From: Struthidea cinerea
Taxonomy: Eukaryota; Chordata; Aves; Passeriformes; Corcoracidae
Assembly (NCBI GenBank): GCA_013397865.1
Contig: VZTI01003805.1
Span: forward strand, 703,358 to 767,357
Direction: 5' to 3'
Length of the DNA stretch: 64,000 bases
Below the pieces are notes generated by a model that saw only the letters and a program-made list of their open reading frames with translations, was not told where the DNA came from and did not search any database. The position numbers and the translations under genes are program-made. Positions 13,158 through 25,687 of this stretch are shown one piece after another. Positions within the stretch are counted from its first letter, which is position 1. Every line of letters starts with the position of its first letter.

Positions 13158-13212
13158 CTTCCATGGGCCCGTGGAGATTACCAAATGCAAATTCATACCT
13201 TCAAAACACTTG
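13158..13212 (-). other. Candidate spliced exon, minus strand (55 bp)
   Basis: On the minus strand, the acceptor tract CTATTTTTGCCACTTTCAG is followed by 55 bp and the donor AAG/GTGAGAGC. Only one of three frames is open (offset 1, ending in phase 0). That phase would join in frame to the open phase-0 frame of the candidate at 9,529-9,594. No homologous protein was recognised. Pseudo-exons of this quality occur by chance in large vertebrate genomes, so confidence is low. Confidence 0.25.
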
Positions 13213-13299
13213 CTGAAAGTGGCAAAAATAGCAGTTCTTTCTCTTCACCCACATTGCATTGTAACAGCACAATCCATCTCGTGCTGATATTAATAGCAG

Positions 13300-13620
13300 C
13301 TCACGGGGATTTTAGTGGAAGCAGATCCTGTGTGGATAGCAGGGAATGGGCTCAGCTAAGTGGGCAGCAAAGTCCTGGCGGGTGGCAGCTGCTGCCTTTG
13401 GCCATGCTGAGGGGACAGGGCCCGGCTGGGGGACAGCAGAGCATGGCCCTTTGCAGTGCCCTGTGAGCAAAGCACAAAGCTGGGCCCCCATTCCGAGTGA
13501 GAATTCCTGCTCCTGCTGCCTCCAGGAAAGCAGAGTGTGACAGTGGCACTGCCCAGGGAAGCAGGAGCCAAGGCTGCTCCTGGTGGCAGCAGTGTCCTCC
13601 CCTCTCTGGTGTTACCTAAA
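13300..13620. other. GC-rich patch in intergenic DNA
   Basis: About 320 bp rich in G, C and CTG/CAG words, in sharp contrast to the AT-rich surroundings. It has few CpG dinucleotides compared with the island at 31 kb. Overlapping open frames on both strands follow from the composition. It may be a decayed exon, an old repeat or a regulatory patch; the sequence alone does not decide. Confidence 0.45.
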
Positions 13621-16224
13621 GTGGCTTTTGCTACCACCCTGCATGAAAGATTCTGTCCTGCACGGTTGGCAAGTCTGAAACTGCTGTTAGAAAATCTGGC
13701 AGAACTTGTCTTTTAAAAGACAAAACCAAAACACCACCCAAGGAAAAGAGAGAAAAAGGATTGCTCACAGCTTGTCTTGTCCATCTCCCTACCAGTACCT
13801 AGGGTTGTTAGACAGTGGCAGGTTTAGACCATGGTTTTCATCAGTGGCACCTATCTAAACCATACGGGTTTGACTGAAAACTCTGGTCCCTCAATTTTTA
13901 TTTGCCAAGCTTTCCAGTTCCCAGATTCTGCAGATAATGGTTTGCACTGGGGACTAAGAAATTAATCCTTTTCTTGATAAGTCTGTAAGCTAAGAGCTGT
14001 GATTAACAAAATGACTAATGGGGTATCTCTAATGATTTGTTTTATTTTTTTTTTTTTTAAAGAAAAAGTAATAATTGAGAAAAGAAATGCAAAAATCATA
14101 CAGAACAGAAATTTCTGCCTTTTCACTAATGTGAACTTTCTCATGATGCCTTTCCTGGAATGTTGGGGTTTTTTTTGAGATATGTGACTTTTGAAAAGGC
14201 AGGAAAGCTTGACCAAATAACTAAATCACCGTAATGTTTTCACGATTGGGAAGGATCTGCACAGAAATCATGTGCTTCATAGTGATTTGGTGGCTTTAAG
14301 GTCACACCAAATCATTTGTAGTTATTAAGCTGACCTAAACTACCACTCTCAGCTTCCAGTCAATTGTTCCTTTTTCTGAAATGCATCTGGCCTCACATTA
14401 GAGGTGTTGGCTGTTGGCAAACTCATCAATTTTGTTGGTAGTCTATTCCAACAGGTAATGAATTATTTAAGAAAAAGATTCCATTAGTAGTGTCAGCTTT
14501 TGGTGTGTTTATTTTTTCTCATTTTGTTGCCTGAATTAAATGGCCCCATAATCCACAAATTCTACTGTTCTATTTAAAGTATTCTACTTTAACTGGTACC
14601 TGACTTCCTTAATGTGTTTTGACAAAATACATAGGTTGAATTTCCTGCTTGATGTGGGCAAAGCATATTTTTCAGAGCATATATTCTCTGGACATCTTTG
14701 TAGCTTTTTCAAAGTCCCTCTGCAGTTTTCCCATGGTTTTTCCTGGCGTGGATGTGAGTACTGAAACACCAGTGTGCCAAGGCAGCATCACTAGAACATT
14801 CCAAAGCGGTGGCAGCTCTTCCTTAGCTCCCTTTGCTTGATGGGCACCTCTTTGTCCCTCAGGGATCTTGTGAGCTGTGTCAACCAGAGAATCAGAGAGG
14901 GAATTCCTCCTCATTTTACCCAAATACACACCATTTCTGTAAGATACTGGTCACTGGCAGCAGGTGGGATGATTTCCAGAAGGGATCTATCAAGGCCTCT
15001 GTCCCTTCACAGTGCACAGAGTAGCTTGGGGATGGCTCCTGCCCATCCTCCTGCTCCTCTGCCTTTTGAGAACAGTTATTCAGTTCCACAATGATTTTGC
15101 AGTGCAATCTCACCGGTTCCTTTACTGAAACGTCTTCTTCCCGAAAAGCCTGGTGTACCAAGGTACTAACACCTTTTTGAAGTGAGGCTAGCTGTGAGAT
15201 GTAATTAAATGTTTGACAAGATGCTTTGAAATCCTTCAGAAGAAGCTGCCTTTGTATAATTAATAAACAGTATGGTTCCTATTCTCCTGCATCTTTAGAG
15301 ATTCCATGGAAACAGGTAGGAAGGGGCAAGAAATGGATGAGGATTTCCTTATAAAATTTCTCCATCTTTGAGCACACCGCTTATTTTAGACAATTAACTG
15401 CACCAAGTTCCTCATTAAAAGTGTATGAGTAGGCCCTGCTGCCACAGACTCTCTCCAGTCTGGCTGCCTTGTGCAGTGTGCTCACTGATTTTTCAGACTC
15501 TTTGCTGATTCTGTGTTGGATTTCTGTAAAGACAGTTTCTGTTTCTTCCTTCTTCAAACTCATTTTTGTTCTTGTTTTGATCTTGCTGTCTTACATTTTC
15601 TTTCTGACAAACATGACTCAGAATGCAGGTAATGTTTTTGATGTAAAGATTGGTCAGATGAGAAGAAATAATTGACTTCTTAAAATGCATTTGAATGTCA
15701 TAATCTCTTTTTGGCAGTCTATGTGCTGACATACATATCCATATTTTTGCTTCTCATAATGGGGTAGCATTTACATATATTTTTCATATATTAGTTTTCT
15801 AATTCTTACTCTTCTGTGAGTTATCAATTTTAAGCACCTTTAAATAATTAGGTTGTTACATATACGGTAATTAGCTTTGTAAAGCATCTACATTCATTGA
15901 ACTGCAGAAGTTTTAAGGCAATGTACTGTCTACAATGCAAACAGTTGTAGGAGGAACAAATTACAAGCAACAGACCAAAGTAAAACACAGGAAGGGTATT
16001 TGATAGCTGGAGTAAGAGCAGCAAACACTTAGCAAACTAGTAAAACTTGCTTTGAACTCAAAGAAACTAGCAGCTCAGATGGAATACAGAAGAATAACCC
16101 CAAAACCTTTTAAGATGGAGTATACCAGAAAAGAACAGTTTGTAATACAGTCTTTTGTTAGAGAAAAGCAAGCAGATAAGGTATCTCTAGGAGAAACTAG
16201 GGCACGATTATTTCTGAAATATCT
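13621..16224. other. Intergenic DNA, no supported gene
   Basis: AT-rich sequence with a T run at 14,041-14,059 and a perfect 14-bp palindrome (GTCTTTTAAAAGAC) near 13,709. No gene or repeat family was recognised. Confidence 0.5.
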
Positions 16225-16610
16225 ATGTGGCTTCCACAGAGCTGTTGGCTTTGCATCTCCCCTGGTGTCCCCGTAGCTGCTGTCCCTGCTGGCTGTTGGG
16301 AACTGTCCCTGGCACGGCTGTTCCTTGGATTGTGCCCTTGCAGGTTGAGAAACTACAGTTTGGCCAAGGCAGGAAGGGGCTGGGGAGCAAGCAAATGGTG
16401 GGGCCAACGTCTGAGCAGCTGGCCAGGGCCCGGGCTCATTTCCTGAACCCATTTTAATGAGGAGCAGAGATGGCAGCCCTGAGATCCAGGGCTCAGCGAG
16501 TCCCTGGATTGCGGAGTGCTGCTCAGCCTGAGCTTTGCATCCCAAAGGAACTGATCCACGACCAGTGACAAAGCCCCAGTTCACTGCTTCAGTCCAGTGA
16601 ACAGTTTGGG
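16225..16610. other. GC-rich patch in intergenic DNA
   Basis: About 380 bp of GC-rich sequence with overlapping open frames on both strands (the longest is 169 codons, minus, 16,075-16,584). None shows a recognised domain, and codon content follows base composition. It is recorded as compositionally unusual, with no function assigned. Confidence 0.4.
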
Positions 16611-19151
16611 TCTTCTCTTAACTTTCAGAATGAGTTAAAAACAACCAAAAAAACCCACAAACAAAACTGCAGAAAGTAGTGTTGAAAAATAAGTTTTGGA
16701 CTTAATTCTTCCGTATTTCACACATACGATTTATTTCAAAATGCATTAGAGACGTGATTTCTCGGCCTCATAAAGTCACTGCAAGTTTTGCTCGGAGCCT
16801 TTGGAGCTTTAATTTTTAAGGCAAAACTCAGTGAAATCAGTAGTGGTTGATCCCATGGAGTCTATGGCTCTGAAATGAGCCTTCCCCCCCACCCCCTCAG
16901 GTTTTTAATAACTACCAATAGTGCTGTAATAAATGACTTCTACAGTTTCAATATTTGTGTTACAACAGAGCTCTTATTTTTTTTCAAAACAGTGAGGAAC
17001 AATCTAGGATGAAATATTATAGTTTTTATGCTAGCAATTGGAGAGCAAAATCAGGATTTTAACTGGTGGGAGGGTAGGATTACACCATTCATTTCTCTAT
17101 CCTGCTGTTCTTGTTGTTACAGGGTACTATGGGAATTAAAGTCTAAAACATAGTTATATTTTCTCATATGAGAAACAATTTAACAGTTTTTTTCTCAGAA
17201 GTCTAATACTTGATTATATGAAACATGATTTATAATTTGAAAGCTGTAACTATTTGTGTAATCTAACCAGTTTTGTCTTGATTTTTGTGTGATAGCCCTG
17301 TAAGTTTTAATCAGGCGTCCTCTTCACATCGGAGTTGAAATATCCTCTGTTCTGCAGTAGTTGGAACCTGGACTCAGTGAAATCAGCATCACTTCTAAAC
17401 AGTATCTCCTGATAATTCTGAGATTAGTTTAGGTAGCTCCTGCAGAAGTTCCCTTATTTTCATAGCTTTAGAGCTCTCATATCTGCTAATGATGGAGGAT
17501 CTCAGCATCTTCTGCTACTGTTTCGTAAATATCACACCAGAAGTGGAGGTGTTTGTAGACAATTCAGTAGCAATAGCAGAACACAGTGAAAAAACAAACC
17601 GTATTTGACAACTCTGGTAGCATTCAGCATTAAATTATCTTGTTTATTTTCTCAACTTAATGTACTGTTATTCTCTTAAGGGTCAAATTTTGTAGTTCTT
17701 TCACATGTAAAGCTGTCTCTGATCTGGAAAGATGAATAACAGTTGCAATATATCTTCACCTCTGATCTCCTTGGCCTCAGTTTTCCTAATTTTTTCTCTC
17801 AGTCCTTTCTACTTTGTCATTCCCGAGATTGTCTCATAATGTGCTACTTCATCAGATGCCTTTTTATGTATGCTAATCTCCAAAAGCACAACTATAAAAT
17901 GTTATGGCAGGGTGCTGCATTTACCAGCCAGTAATTACCTCATGTTCAAGACTAATCACAGCCAGCTTTTGTATGGGACTTTTTTTCCATGGCATGGTAT
18001 GGAGATACTGGAGGATAGCAATATGAAATTTAAAAAAGAAAAAGAAAAATAACACTGAAGATTGGGGGAGAAAGCTGTGTTTTATCTTCCTTGGAAAGCA
18101 TTTAGGCACAAACACATTCCTGGGAAATCGAGCATCCCGGTGAGAACAAGACAGTGCAGTGAGCAGGGAAGGTCATGCCCAGGTTCCCATCTCACAGTAG
18201 GCTGAGTAAGAAGGGAAAGGACAGCTGAGCAGGGAACGGATATCTGAAATTTCCAGGGAAGTGGTAACATGGCCAGAATTACAATCTGGCCCCAAGTCTT
18301 CCTTTTTTCATGGAGATAACAGAACTAAGTAGACCTTCTATAGGTCTCTGTTCTGTTAATTAACAGTTTTATAACACATCGGAGGGACCACAGACTGGCA
18401 GAATTTCCTAACTCACTTCCATTTATGCAGAAACATATTGCTATTTCAGATTAATGATCCAGAAGTAGTAATTATGGTTTTATAATAGTTTTTGATGAGA
18501 TATCAGCTCTCTGTCAAAGAGTCATTTGTATGACAAGATATAGATAGAAACAAGACAGTGACTTGCATACAATTCCTTAAACAAAGGCCATGGTACTCCT
18601 CTGCTCACTGCAGCCTCTGCTGCATTTACCATGGATATCTTTTGTTCATAATTAATTCAATCTGGGGCTTTTTCTGTTTTGTTTTTTTTTTCTCAAGAGA
18701 TTAATTTTTCTGAAAATGAAAAACTGAAAACCATGCAAAATCCTTCTGCATTTATTTAGGACATGAAAATATATACAATAAATTGGTAGCAGACTTGTTG
18801 CCTACATTCTGCACTGTTGATGTTCACTAAGGAAAAATGGGCAAAGGTGGATTATCACTGTAAAAATACTTCTACCATTTTTCTTTTGGATGGAAAGTGT
18901 AGTTCAAGTTGGCTTTGTTTAACTCCTACAAACATTTGGAAATTACATTTTAATCACTTTAAGGTTTGCAGAATCTGAACTTCAAATATTCACATTTAAA
19001 ATGTCCAGGTGCTCGGATGATATTCAAGTTATATAGAATGCAGAAATACTTGTCAGCATGGGATTACTAAATTGCTGTGCCAGAGCAAAGATACAAAACC
19101 AATTAAATGGATCAGATCAATACCTGACAGCACCTTGTACATCTTGAGAGA
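16611..19151. other. Intergenic DNA, no supported gene
   Basis: AT-rich unique sequence with no recognised gene, RNA or repeat. Confidence 0.5.
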
Positions 19152-19419
19152 TGACAGGACAAAGGGTAATGGCTTCAAACTGAAAGAGGGTGGGTTTACA
19201 TGAGATATTAGGGAAAAATCCTTCCCTGTGAGGGTGGGGAGGCCCTGGCAGAGGTTGTTCAGAGAAGCTGTTGCTGTCCCATCCCTGGAAGTGTCCAAGG
19301 CCAGGCTGGATGGGGCTTGGAGCAACCTGGGATAGTGGAAGGTGTCCCTGCCCATGGCAGGATTGGAATGAGATGAGCTTTAAGGCCCTTCCAATCCAAA
19401 CCATTCTGTGATTCTGTGA
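19152..19419 (+). mobile_element. CR1 LINE, 5'-truncated 3' end
   Basis: The segment runs from ACAGGACAAAGGGTAATGG through CTTCAAACTGAAAGAGGGT and GGATGGGGCTTGGAGCAACC to TTCCAATCCAAACC. It ends in two copies of ATTCTGTG. This is the conserved 3' untranslated tail of avian chicken-repeat-1 (CR1) retrotransposons, in plus orientation. Only about 270 bp remain and no reverse-transcriptase sequence is present, which is usual for 5'-truncated copies. Overlapping minus-strand open frames (19,053-19,503) are read through the repeat and are not genes. Confidence 0.93.
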
Positions 19420-21534
19420 ACATGCACAAGTGTTACTTAATGTGAATGTAAGGAGAGAAATATAAGTGCAAACTCTACAACCACAAAGGAGGTCCTTCTG
19501 CATATTGCCTCTAGAAATAATTTATCAGGTATGAAAATGGGGGAGAAGGGACTATAGGCCATAACATGAATGATTATAGAATAGTAAAGATACCTAGAGA
19601 TCCTATTTATCCATTTCCAGTTTTTTGAAATGTTTGATTGCAAAAAAAATCACAAAATCTTTGCCAGATTGCCATTTGGTTTTGGAGAGAAATATTTGAA
19701 ATTAACTCCATGCTATTACATCCCACTTCAGCTCTGTGAGCTCTGCTAAAGTGTGCTGTGCAATAGGAGATGGAATGACTACATCTATGATGCTGAGAAC
19801 CCTTTGCCCACACTATCACATTTCATGAATTTAACTCCAATCTTCAGTTTTACCCTATCTGGTCCTCTGGACTGAGCAACAGCTGGAGGACACTAAGTGT
19901 GGGCAGGGACCACATTTCATTTGCTGCTTTGATGTCACTTGACAGGAATCCAGTTCATGTGTTCTGCAATTGCTCCACAGTGTAAACAGGGCATGGTGGG
20001 CTGGGACTGTTTGCTTTGTTTGCAAAGTGAGTCAAACTAAAGTGGCAACATATTTGTTCTCAGCTATCTTTTATTAAAATCTACTGTTATGTTTTAATGT
20101 GTTTATTACCTAGTTTGCTGCTGATCTTGCACTTATAATTAAAAAAAAAAGGAAATCTTACAGCAAACTTGATATGCTTAATTTACAATATAATCACACT
20201 TCTTTTGATTGATTTAGTAAGGTGGGAACAGCTGAGAAAAGGAAAGCTTGTTTTGAATGTTCTGAACAACCTATCAATCAATTTGCTTGGCACAGTGCAA
20301 TGTGATGTCACTTAAACTAAACGATGAGCTTGTGGGGGGTGTTTTGTCTGAGAGGCTGTGTCACAGAGACTCCATGTGAAGCTGATGGGTGGCCAAGATC
20401 TGTGTCCACACTCAGCATTCCCAGCTCAGAGTACCCCTGGAGCACTGTCTCAGTTCCTGGGAGGAAGGCAGAGCCTCCTGCTCCCTCACAGCTCATTCTG
20501 TTGTGACAGAGCTTCTCTAGCTGGGGTGCTCCCAGGGCTCAGCTGCAGGAACTTCCTTTCCTGCTCAGCATTCCTAGAACTCTGTGGAGGGGTGGTTCTT
20601 CTTAGCCATAGAGCTCCTGTCTGAAGATGTCCTGATGCTGGTTTGGAGGCTCCTGTGGGATGAGCCATGTGGATAGGAAGGAGCTGGAGGCCCTCTTGGA
20701 ACAGGGACTGGGAGGTTTGTTTCTGTTTTACTGTGGAGTTACATTCATCTTACATTCTTACATGGCTATCAGCAACTGCATTGACATTGCAAACCTCCAG
20801 TCTAAGTAGGCAAAGTCATGATGTGCTTACTAAAAAACCTTCTAGGAAAAGCAAACGTTCCTCTTGATTAATGGACAATTTTAACCTGCTCAGGGTACAG
20901 GCCATTCCTAATTGATCCATGGGCAGCAGAAACAATATCATACTGCTTGATTGGTTTTGTATTTTAATCATATTTTTGCTTTATCTATAAATTGTTACCT
21001 ATCAAATTCTAGGAGATTTTAGAGGCTAATTTTTTTTTTTGTATTACAATAACAGCTTTTCTTATTATCACATCTAAATTGCAGCATTTCCAAACTTATG
21101 TTTCTAAAACACAAAAAATGACTTTGTTGTTGCCAAAGACAGATGAAATACAAATGTCAATCACTTGTTGGGCAACTGCTAAACAATCCTTTCCTACTGA
21201 GTATTGGGGATAGGAATTTTCACTGGGAAATTTGCAGTCTCTGCAGCAAGACTCTGATGAGGTAGTAAGAAAATGCAGCTCTCTGTGAAAAAGCTCTGCT
21301 TCTTTTCCTTTTTATTTTGTTAGTCCATTTACAGTAGCATTTGAGTCACTTAGTGGGCTAATAAGTTCATTTTAAATTCATTGCCTACCACAAGTTTTGC
21401 TGAAGTTTACAGTCCTCAAAAAAGTCAATTCTCAATTCCTTGGAAGACCAGCACTGTCCTTGGAAGTGTAGCAAAATGTAGTTTTCCAAACCAGAGCAGT
21501 TTCACCAAAGATATTCTATACAAAATATAAATAT
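19420..21534. other. Intergenic DNA, no supported gene
   Basis: AT-rich sequence apart from a moderately GC-rich patch at about 20,340-20,700 with unremarkable overlapping open frames. Nothing else was recognised. Confidence 0.5.
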
Positions 21535-21540
21535 ACTCTG
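21535..21540. repeat. Target-site duplication, left copy (ACTCTG)
   Basis: Identical to 21,771-21,776 on the other side of the solo LTR. The lack of differences suggests a fairly recent insertion. Confidence 0.8.
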
Positions 21541-21770
21541 TGTTGTGTTGCCGGAAAGAGAGTGTTGCTGTAAAGTACCGAGAACGGCGAGAAACGACAC
21601 GATCCAAATTCAGGAAGAAAGTGGTTATTTAATTAATTATAATTGGGTTTATATAACTTGGTTCCAAAGATGACAGGAGGTCATTGGATCTTGGACCAGC
21701 CACCCCCTGTCCCATTGGCTAAAGCTTACAACACCTACCTCAAAATATTATTTCACTGTGTACCATAACA
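21541..21770 (-). mobile_element. Solo LTR of an endogenous retrovirus (ERVK-like by TSD size)
   Basis: A 230-bp segment bounded by TGTT and AACA is flanked by a perfect 6-bp duplication, ACTCTG (21,535-21,540 and 21,771-21,776), as expected of retroviral integration. On the minus strand it carries a CCAAT box (AGCCAATGGG, 21,711-21,720), then about 60 bp on a TATA box (TATATAAA, about 21,648-21,655). An ATTAAA polyadenylation-like hexamer (about 21,628) and a CpG-containing R/U5-like end follow. There is no internal retroviral sequence on either side, so this is a solo LTR left by recombination between two LTRs. A 6-bp duplication is typical of ERVK/alpha-beta-like elements. The element is short for an LTR and the subfamily is unknown. 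Confidence 0.8.
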
Positions 21771-21776
21771 ACTCTG
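21771..21776. repeat. Target-site duplication, right copy (ACTCTG)
   Basis: Right partner of 21,535-21,540, immediately after the AACA end of the LTR. Confidence 0.8.
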
Positions 21777-24700
21777 AAAAATAAATCCCAGGTGCACAGA
21801 TAAAACTCAGTTTACAAAAACACATAGCAGTGTTTATCATAGCTTTCATGAGAACCACAAAGTTCTCACAGAATGCTGCAGAAAGCTGAAAAATTTCTCT
21901 ACCAAAGCTTTTCAGCATCTACAGAGAGTGGATGAAAAGGGCATGGTAAGTCGTGTAACCTCATTCAGGCAGCAGGCCAAAATCTTTTCTGACTTTTAGA
22001 GAATGGGATAGGATGCCTTGTGTTCCAGTGAGCTATTTCTGCAAGTTACGGTTGGTAACGGCCACTTAATGTGTCCCCTGGTATTGTAAACAAGGCAGGA
22101 TAGCTTGGAGGAATACTTCAAATTTGGCTCACAGATGCATTTAGGAGAATCCTTCTGGCCTCCCTTGGGACTGTTGGCTCTGAACCATTTAATGTGGAAA
22201 AAGGTTCCTTGCTCATGTTTTATTTATATACTAAAACTTATCATTTGGGGAAATTGAGAATAATTGCAACATTTATCACCTTCACAGTTAAAGGATTAGT
22301 AGTTCTGGAAACCCTAAGCCTTACCATGAGCCGGGACATCAGTAAGTGGGATATTGCAATAGCTCCTGTATCAGTTATCAAGCAGCAGTGTGGACAATGT
22401 GGATTTGGATATCTCTTCTATGACTAAATCAGGAGCTTATTTGTCCTTGGCTGTATTAGTTTCCTGTAAGAAAATTGCTGTTTTGTGGAAATCTATGCTG
22501 AAGAGGTAGCCCTGCATTTGGAACGGTTCTAGGATGTGAACTCTGCTGGTTTTACTCCCTTTAGTTCAGAAACCCAACAAATAAGGTTATATTTTTAAGA
22601 ATTCATCTCGGCTCCCGGAATGATGAATCTGCTATCTCTGCCCTGTGTATGTAATTCCTCTCTGAAGTCACTCTGGGTTTCTCAAACTCATTTTTTAGAA
22701 GGACTTGACTGCAATTCCTGTTTGGTTTCAGCTGAATTTTGCTGAAATTCAGAGATCCATGGATACCAATGTGGATGCGTTTCAGCACTCAACCTCTCTG
22801 CTGTAATTTTTCCATTATTTATCATCCTTGGAAACACTGTCTTTCAGTAACAGCTTTTCTGTCTGGTTTCCAAACCATGTTTTCATTCATCCGGGTATGA
22901 TACAGTCACCCACAAAAATCACAGGAGTTTCTCTTCTACAGAGAAGGGCTCAGCTTTTTCAAAGGAAATGGACGCAGTTAGAGCAGTAGAAGTTGTGTGC
23001 TAACAACAGCACAATCTGAGGTACTGCTGAGGACCCAGGAACTTTGATTCTCTGTGATACAGATACAACCTGTGTTGGTCCTTAACACAAAACTAATCCA
23101 CATTGCATTGTATTTCCCAGAGTGGGGCAGAAAGCCCCCAGTGCTGTGACTCAGGCACACAGGTTCTTCCCCATTTCCCGAATGCCTGGAGCTCTGTGTG
23201 TCTCTGGATGGCACTCTTTACCTATATTCCCTCCGAAATGATGAGCTCCTGGAAATATCGGCTCTTGCTAAGTGATCAACCAAAACATAGCAGCTCTTGG
23301 CAGCTCAAATCAAACAGCACTGAACCTAAAATGGTTACTATCGAGAAATATGCCTCAGAAGAAAGCAAAATAGATACGGTATAAGATTATATTATTATAA
23401 TAATCAAGAGAAATCAGACATGGGGAAAAAGGTAGGAAATTATATAAGGAATTATCATCAATCAAAAAAATGAAGAGCAGCAATTGAAAGTAACTGGTTC
23501 AAATTTAGCTTGAGGAGGAAATTTTACAGTGAGTGGAAAATCTTTATCTGCATCAACATTTTTTGACATTCAGGCTGATGTAATAATGGTAATTAAACTA
23601 CAGGAAAGGTAGCACTACAGCAATGTTAATAGACATGTAGCGATTCCAGGCTTTGACTACATTTTTCATTGGAATATTCTTTTCCTGCAAAGGTGTATTT
23701 TTTCATTTTGAAGTCTATGAGTTGGTAAAGGAAAGCTGTGCTTTGCCAAATAAATAGAAACTCTCTAAGTTTTAGTTTAGAATAACTTGTGTTTGTTACA
23801 AATACAATGTGAAAACCTCGTAGATTTTAGGCTCTTTTGTGTTATAATCTGACACTGTTCTAGAGCTTCAGGAAGTGTTGAGAAAACATACAGAAACTAG
23901 AAGAAAGTAGGCACAGCAAATAGTGATTAACTGAAAAGTTAATATATAAAATATTGAGGGTGAAGTAAACAAAATGTTCATTTAAAAGTTCTAGAACATG
24001 GCAAAAGGTGTAAGAACTGAGAAAGTTTTGAAGAAGGTATGAAGCGTGAAAAACATCCTATAGAAATTTTGTTGTGCTGTCTGATGGGAACCATAAAGAG
24101 CACTCATGGTGGATAGAAATGCTGTAATTTTTCTCTTCAGTATCATTAAAATTTTGTCAAATCACATTTTTAGTTGGGCTTCAAAGGTCACCTTGGGTAT
24201 TTATTGTTATTCCCCTTCTACACATTCAAATAGCCATATTCATGTCCCTACATGGATTCACATCTTCCCTAAAGTCTGTACAAAGAGAAAAGGAGAATAT
24301 AATGAATTAACATGGGCTATAAACCTTGCAATGGGGTTCCAATTTACATCTCCAGCTTTACTGTGCTATTTCCAGACTGTTCTGTACGCAGGAGAGGAAG
24401 GTTGGTTTGAAGGCAGGAAATACGAGGAAGGAGAAATAAATGTTTTGAAGAGTTAAAGAATTTGCTTACTGTTCCTTCAGGTGACAGCATTTCCTCCCAA
24501 GAACTAAGAGTACTGTAGTTACACTGGTGTTCTCATTTCCTCTGGATATTTTAAGTTACCTAAAGTGCTGCCATCCAAGTTCAGCAAGCATGAAGTCCAT
24601 CTCATGAAGAGCTGACTTAGTGTTCCACAAGGCCACGTTTTTGGCTCTCTGATTGCAGGAAAAATGGTCCCAAAGAAAGGCCCTAGTTCAGCAGGTAGTA

Positions 24701-25382
24701 TAGCAGCACCAATTTCATGATCTAATAATCTGAAAACAGCATTATACACTTGTGCCAGGCACCCTACATTCACTTTTCATGTTTGGTGTAAGCCACAGTG
24801 CAGATGTTGATCTGTCACCTTTCCCACGCTCTGATTTAGGTCCTGTGTCCTGCTGTGGCAGCTCTGATCATCCAGTGTCTAACCAGTAATCAAATAAAAA
24901 CTCATTTATTGCTTCTGGGGCTCAATTGCTAATGCAAAATAGGAGAGATGAGAAGGGTTGTTACTTTTTACAGCAGGAATGACACTGGGAACACTCTCAC
25001 AAAAGAAATAGGGGAAATTTTGAGGTGTTTTGAAATCATGTTGTTATGATTCATTACTTTTCCATTGAAATCTCTCTCAAAAATATAAAAATATTAATTG
25101 GGGGGGACCCCAGAAATAAAACATAGCAACTTACTTGAAATCAACACCCACCAGTTTAAATGTCCATATAAGACTGCATTGCCCACACTTTCAGAAGGGG
25201 AAGTAATTTATGGTGAGTGGATGTGGGAAGCTGCAATTGTAGTTCTGCTGGAGGCATTAATCTCTCTATCCGACTAGTCAGGATCTGAGACAGTGCCCTG
25301 GTTGTGACTTACACCCAGTGGTTTTGATACCTTTGGATAGAAGCATCAAAAACTAATTCTAAGGCGGACATCGCAGAATTAA

Positions 25383-25436
25383 AATTTTCTTGAAATTTAA
25401 TTTAAATTTTCTTGAAGATTAATTTTCTTGAAATTA
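25383..25436. repeat. Short AT-rich tandem repeat
   Basis: Three imperfect copies of an ATTTTCTTGAA-plus-A/T-spacer unit, with a period of roughly 17-21 bp. Confidence 0.7.
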
Positions 25437-25658
25437 CATCTTGGCTATAGGAAAAATACTTATTCACTTCCAATTTTTAATTTTAACTGTATCTTTTCCA
25501 ATTTGGATCCAATGTTTAGGTTGAAACCCTGTGTTACCGTCATTAAAATTTTTCCATAGATTTGCTAATTTTCTTGTTCTCTGCTGACAGTCTCATTAAT
25601 GCTATAAAAATATATATTATCTCTGCTTCCAAATTGTACTTTATTTACATAAAATGTA

Positions 25659-25687
25659 AAATGTCTTAAATGTAAATGTCTTAAATG
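25659..25687. repeat. 14-bp direct duplication
   Basis: AAATGTCTTAAATG occurs twice, one base apart. This is a simple local duplication. Confidence 0.75.

Noticed and set aside
19053..19503. Minus-strand open frames of 100 and 128 codons
   Set aside because: They are read through the CR1 tail in the antisense direction.
21916..21945. 30-bp microexon-like segment (AGCTTTTCAG ... CATG/GTAAGT)
   Set aside because: An isolated site with no partner exons in phase. Such pairs are frequent by chance.
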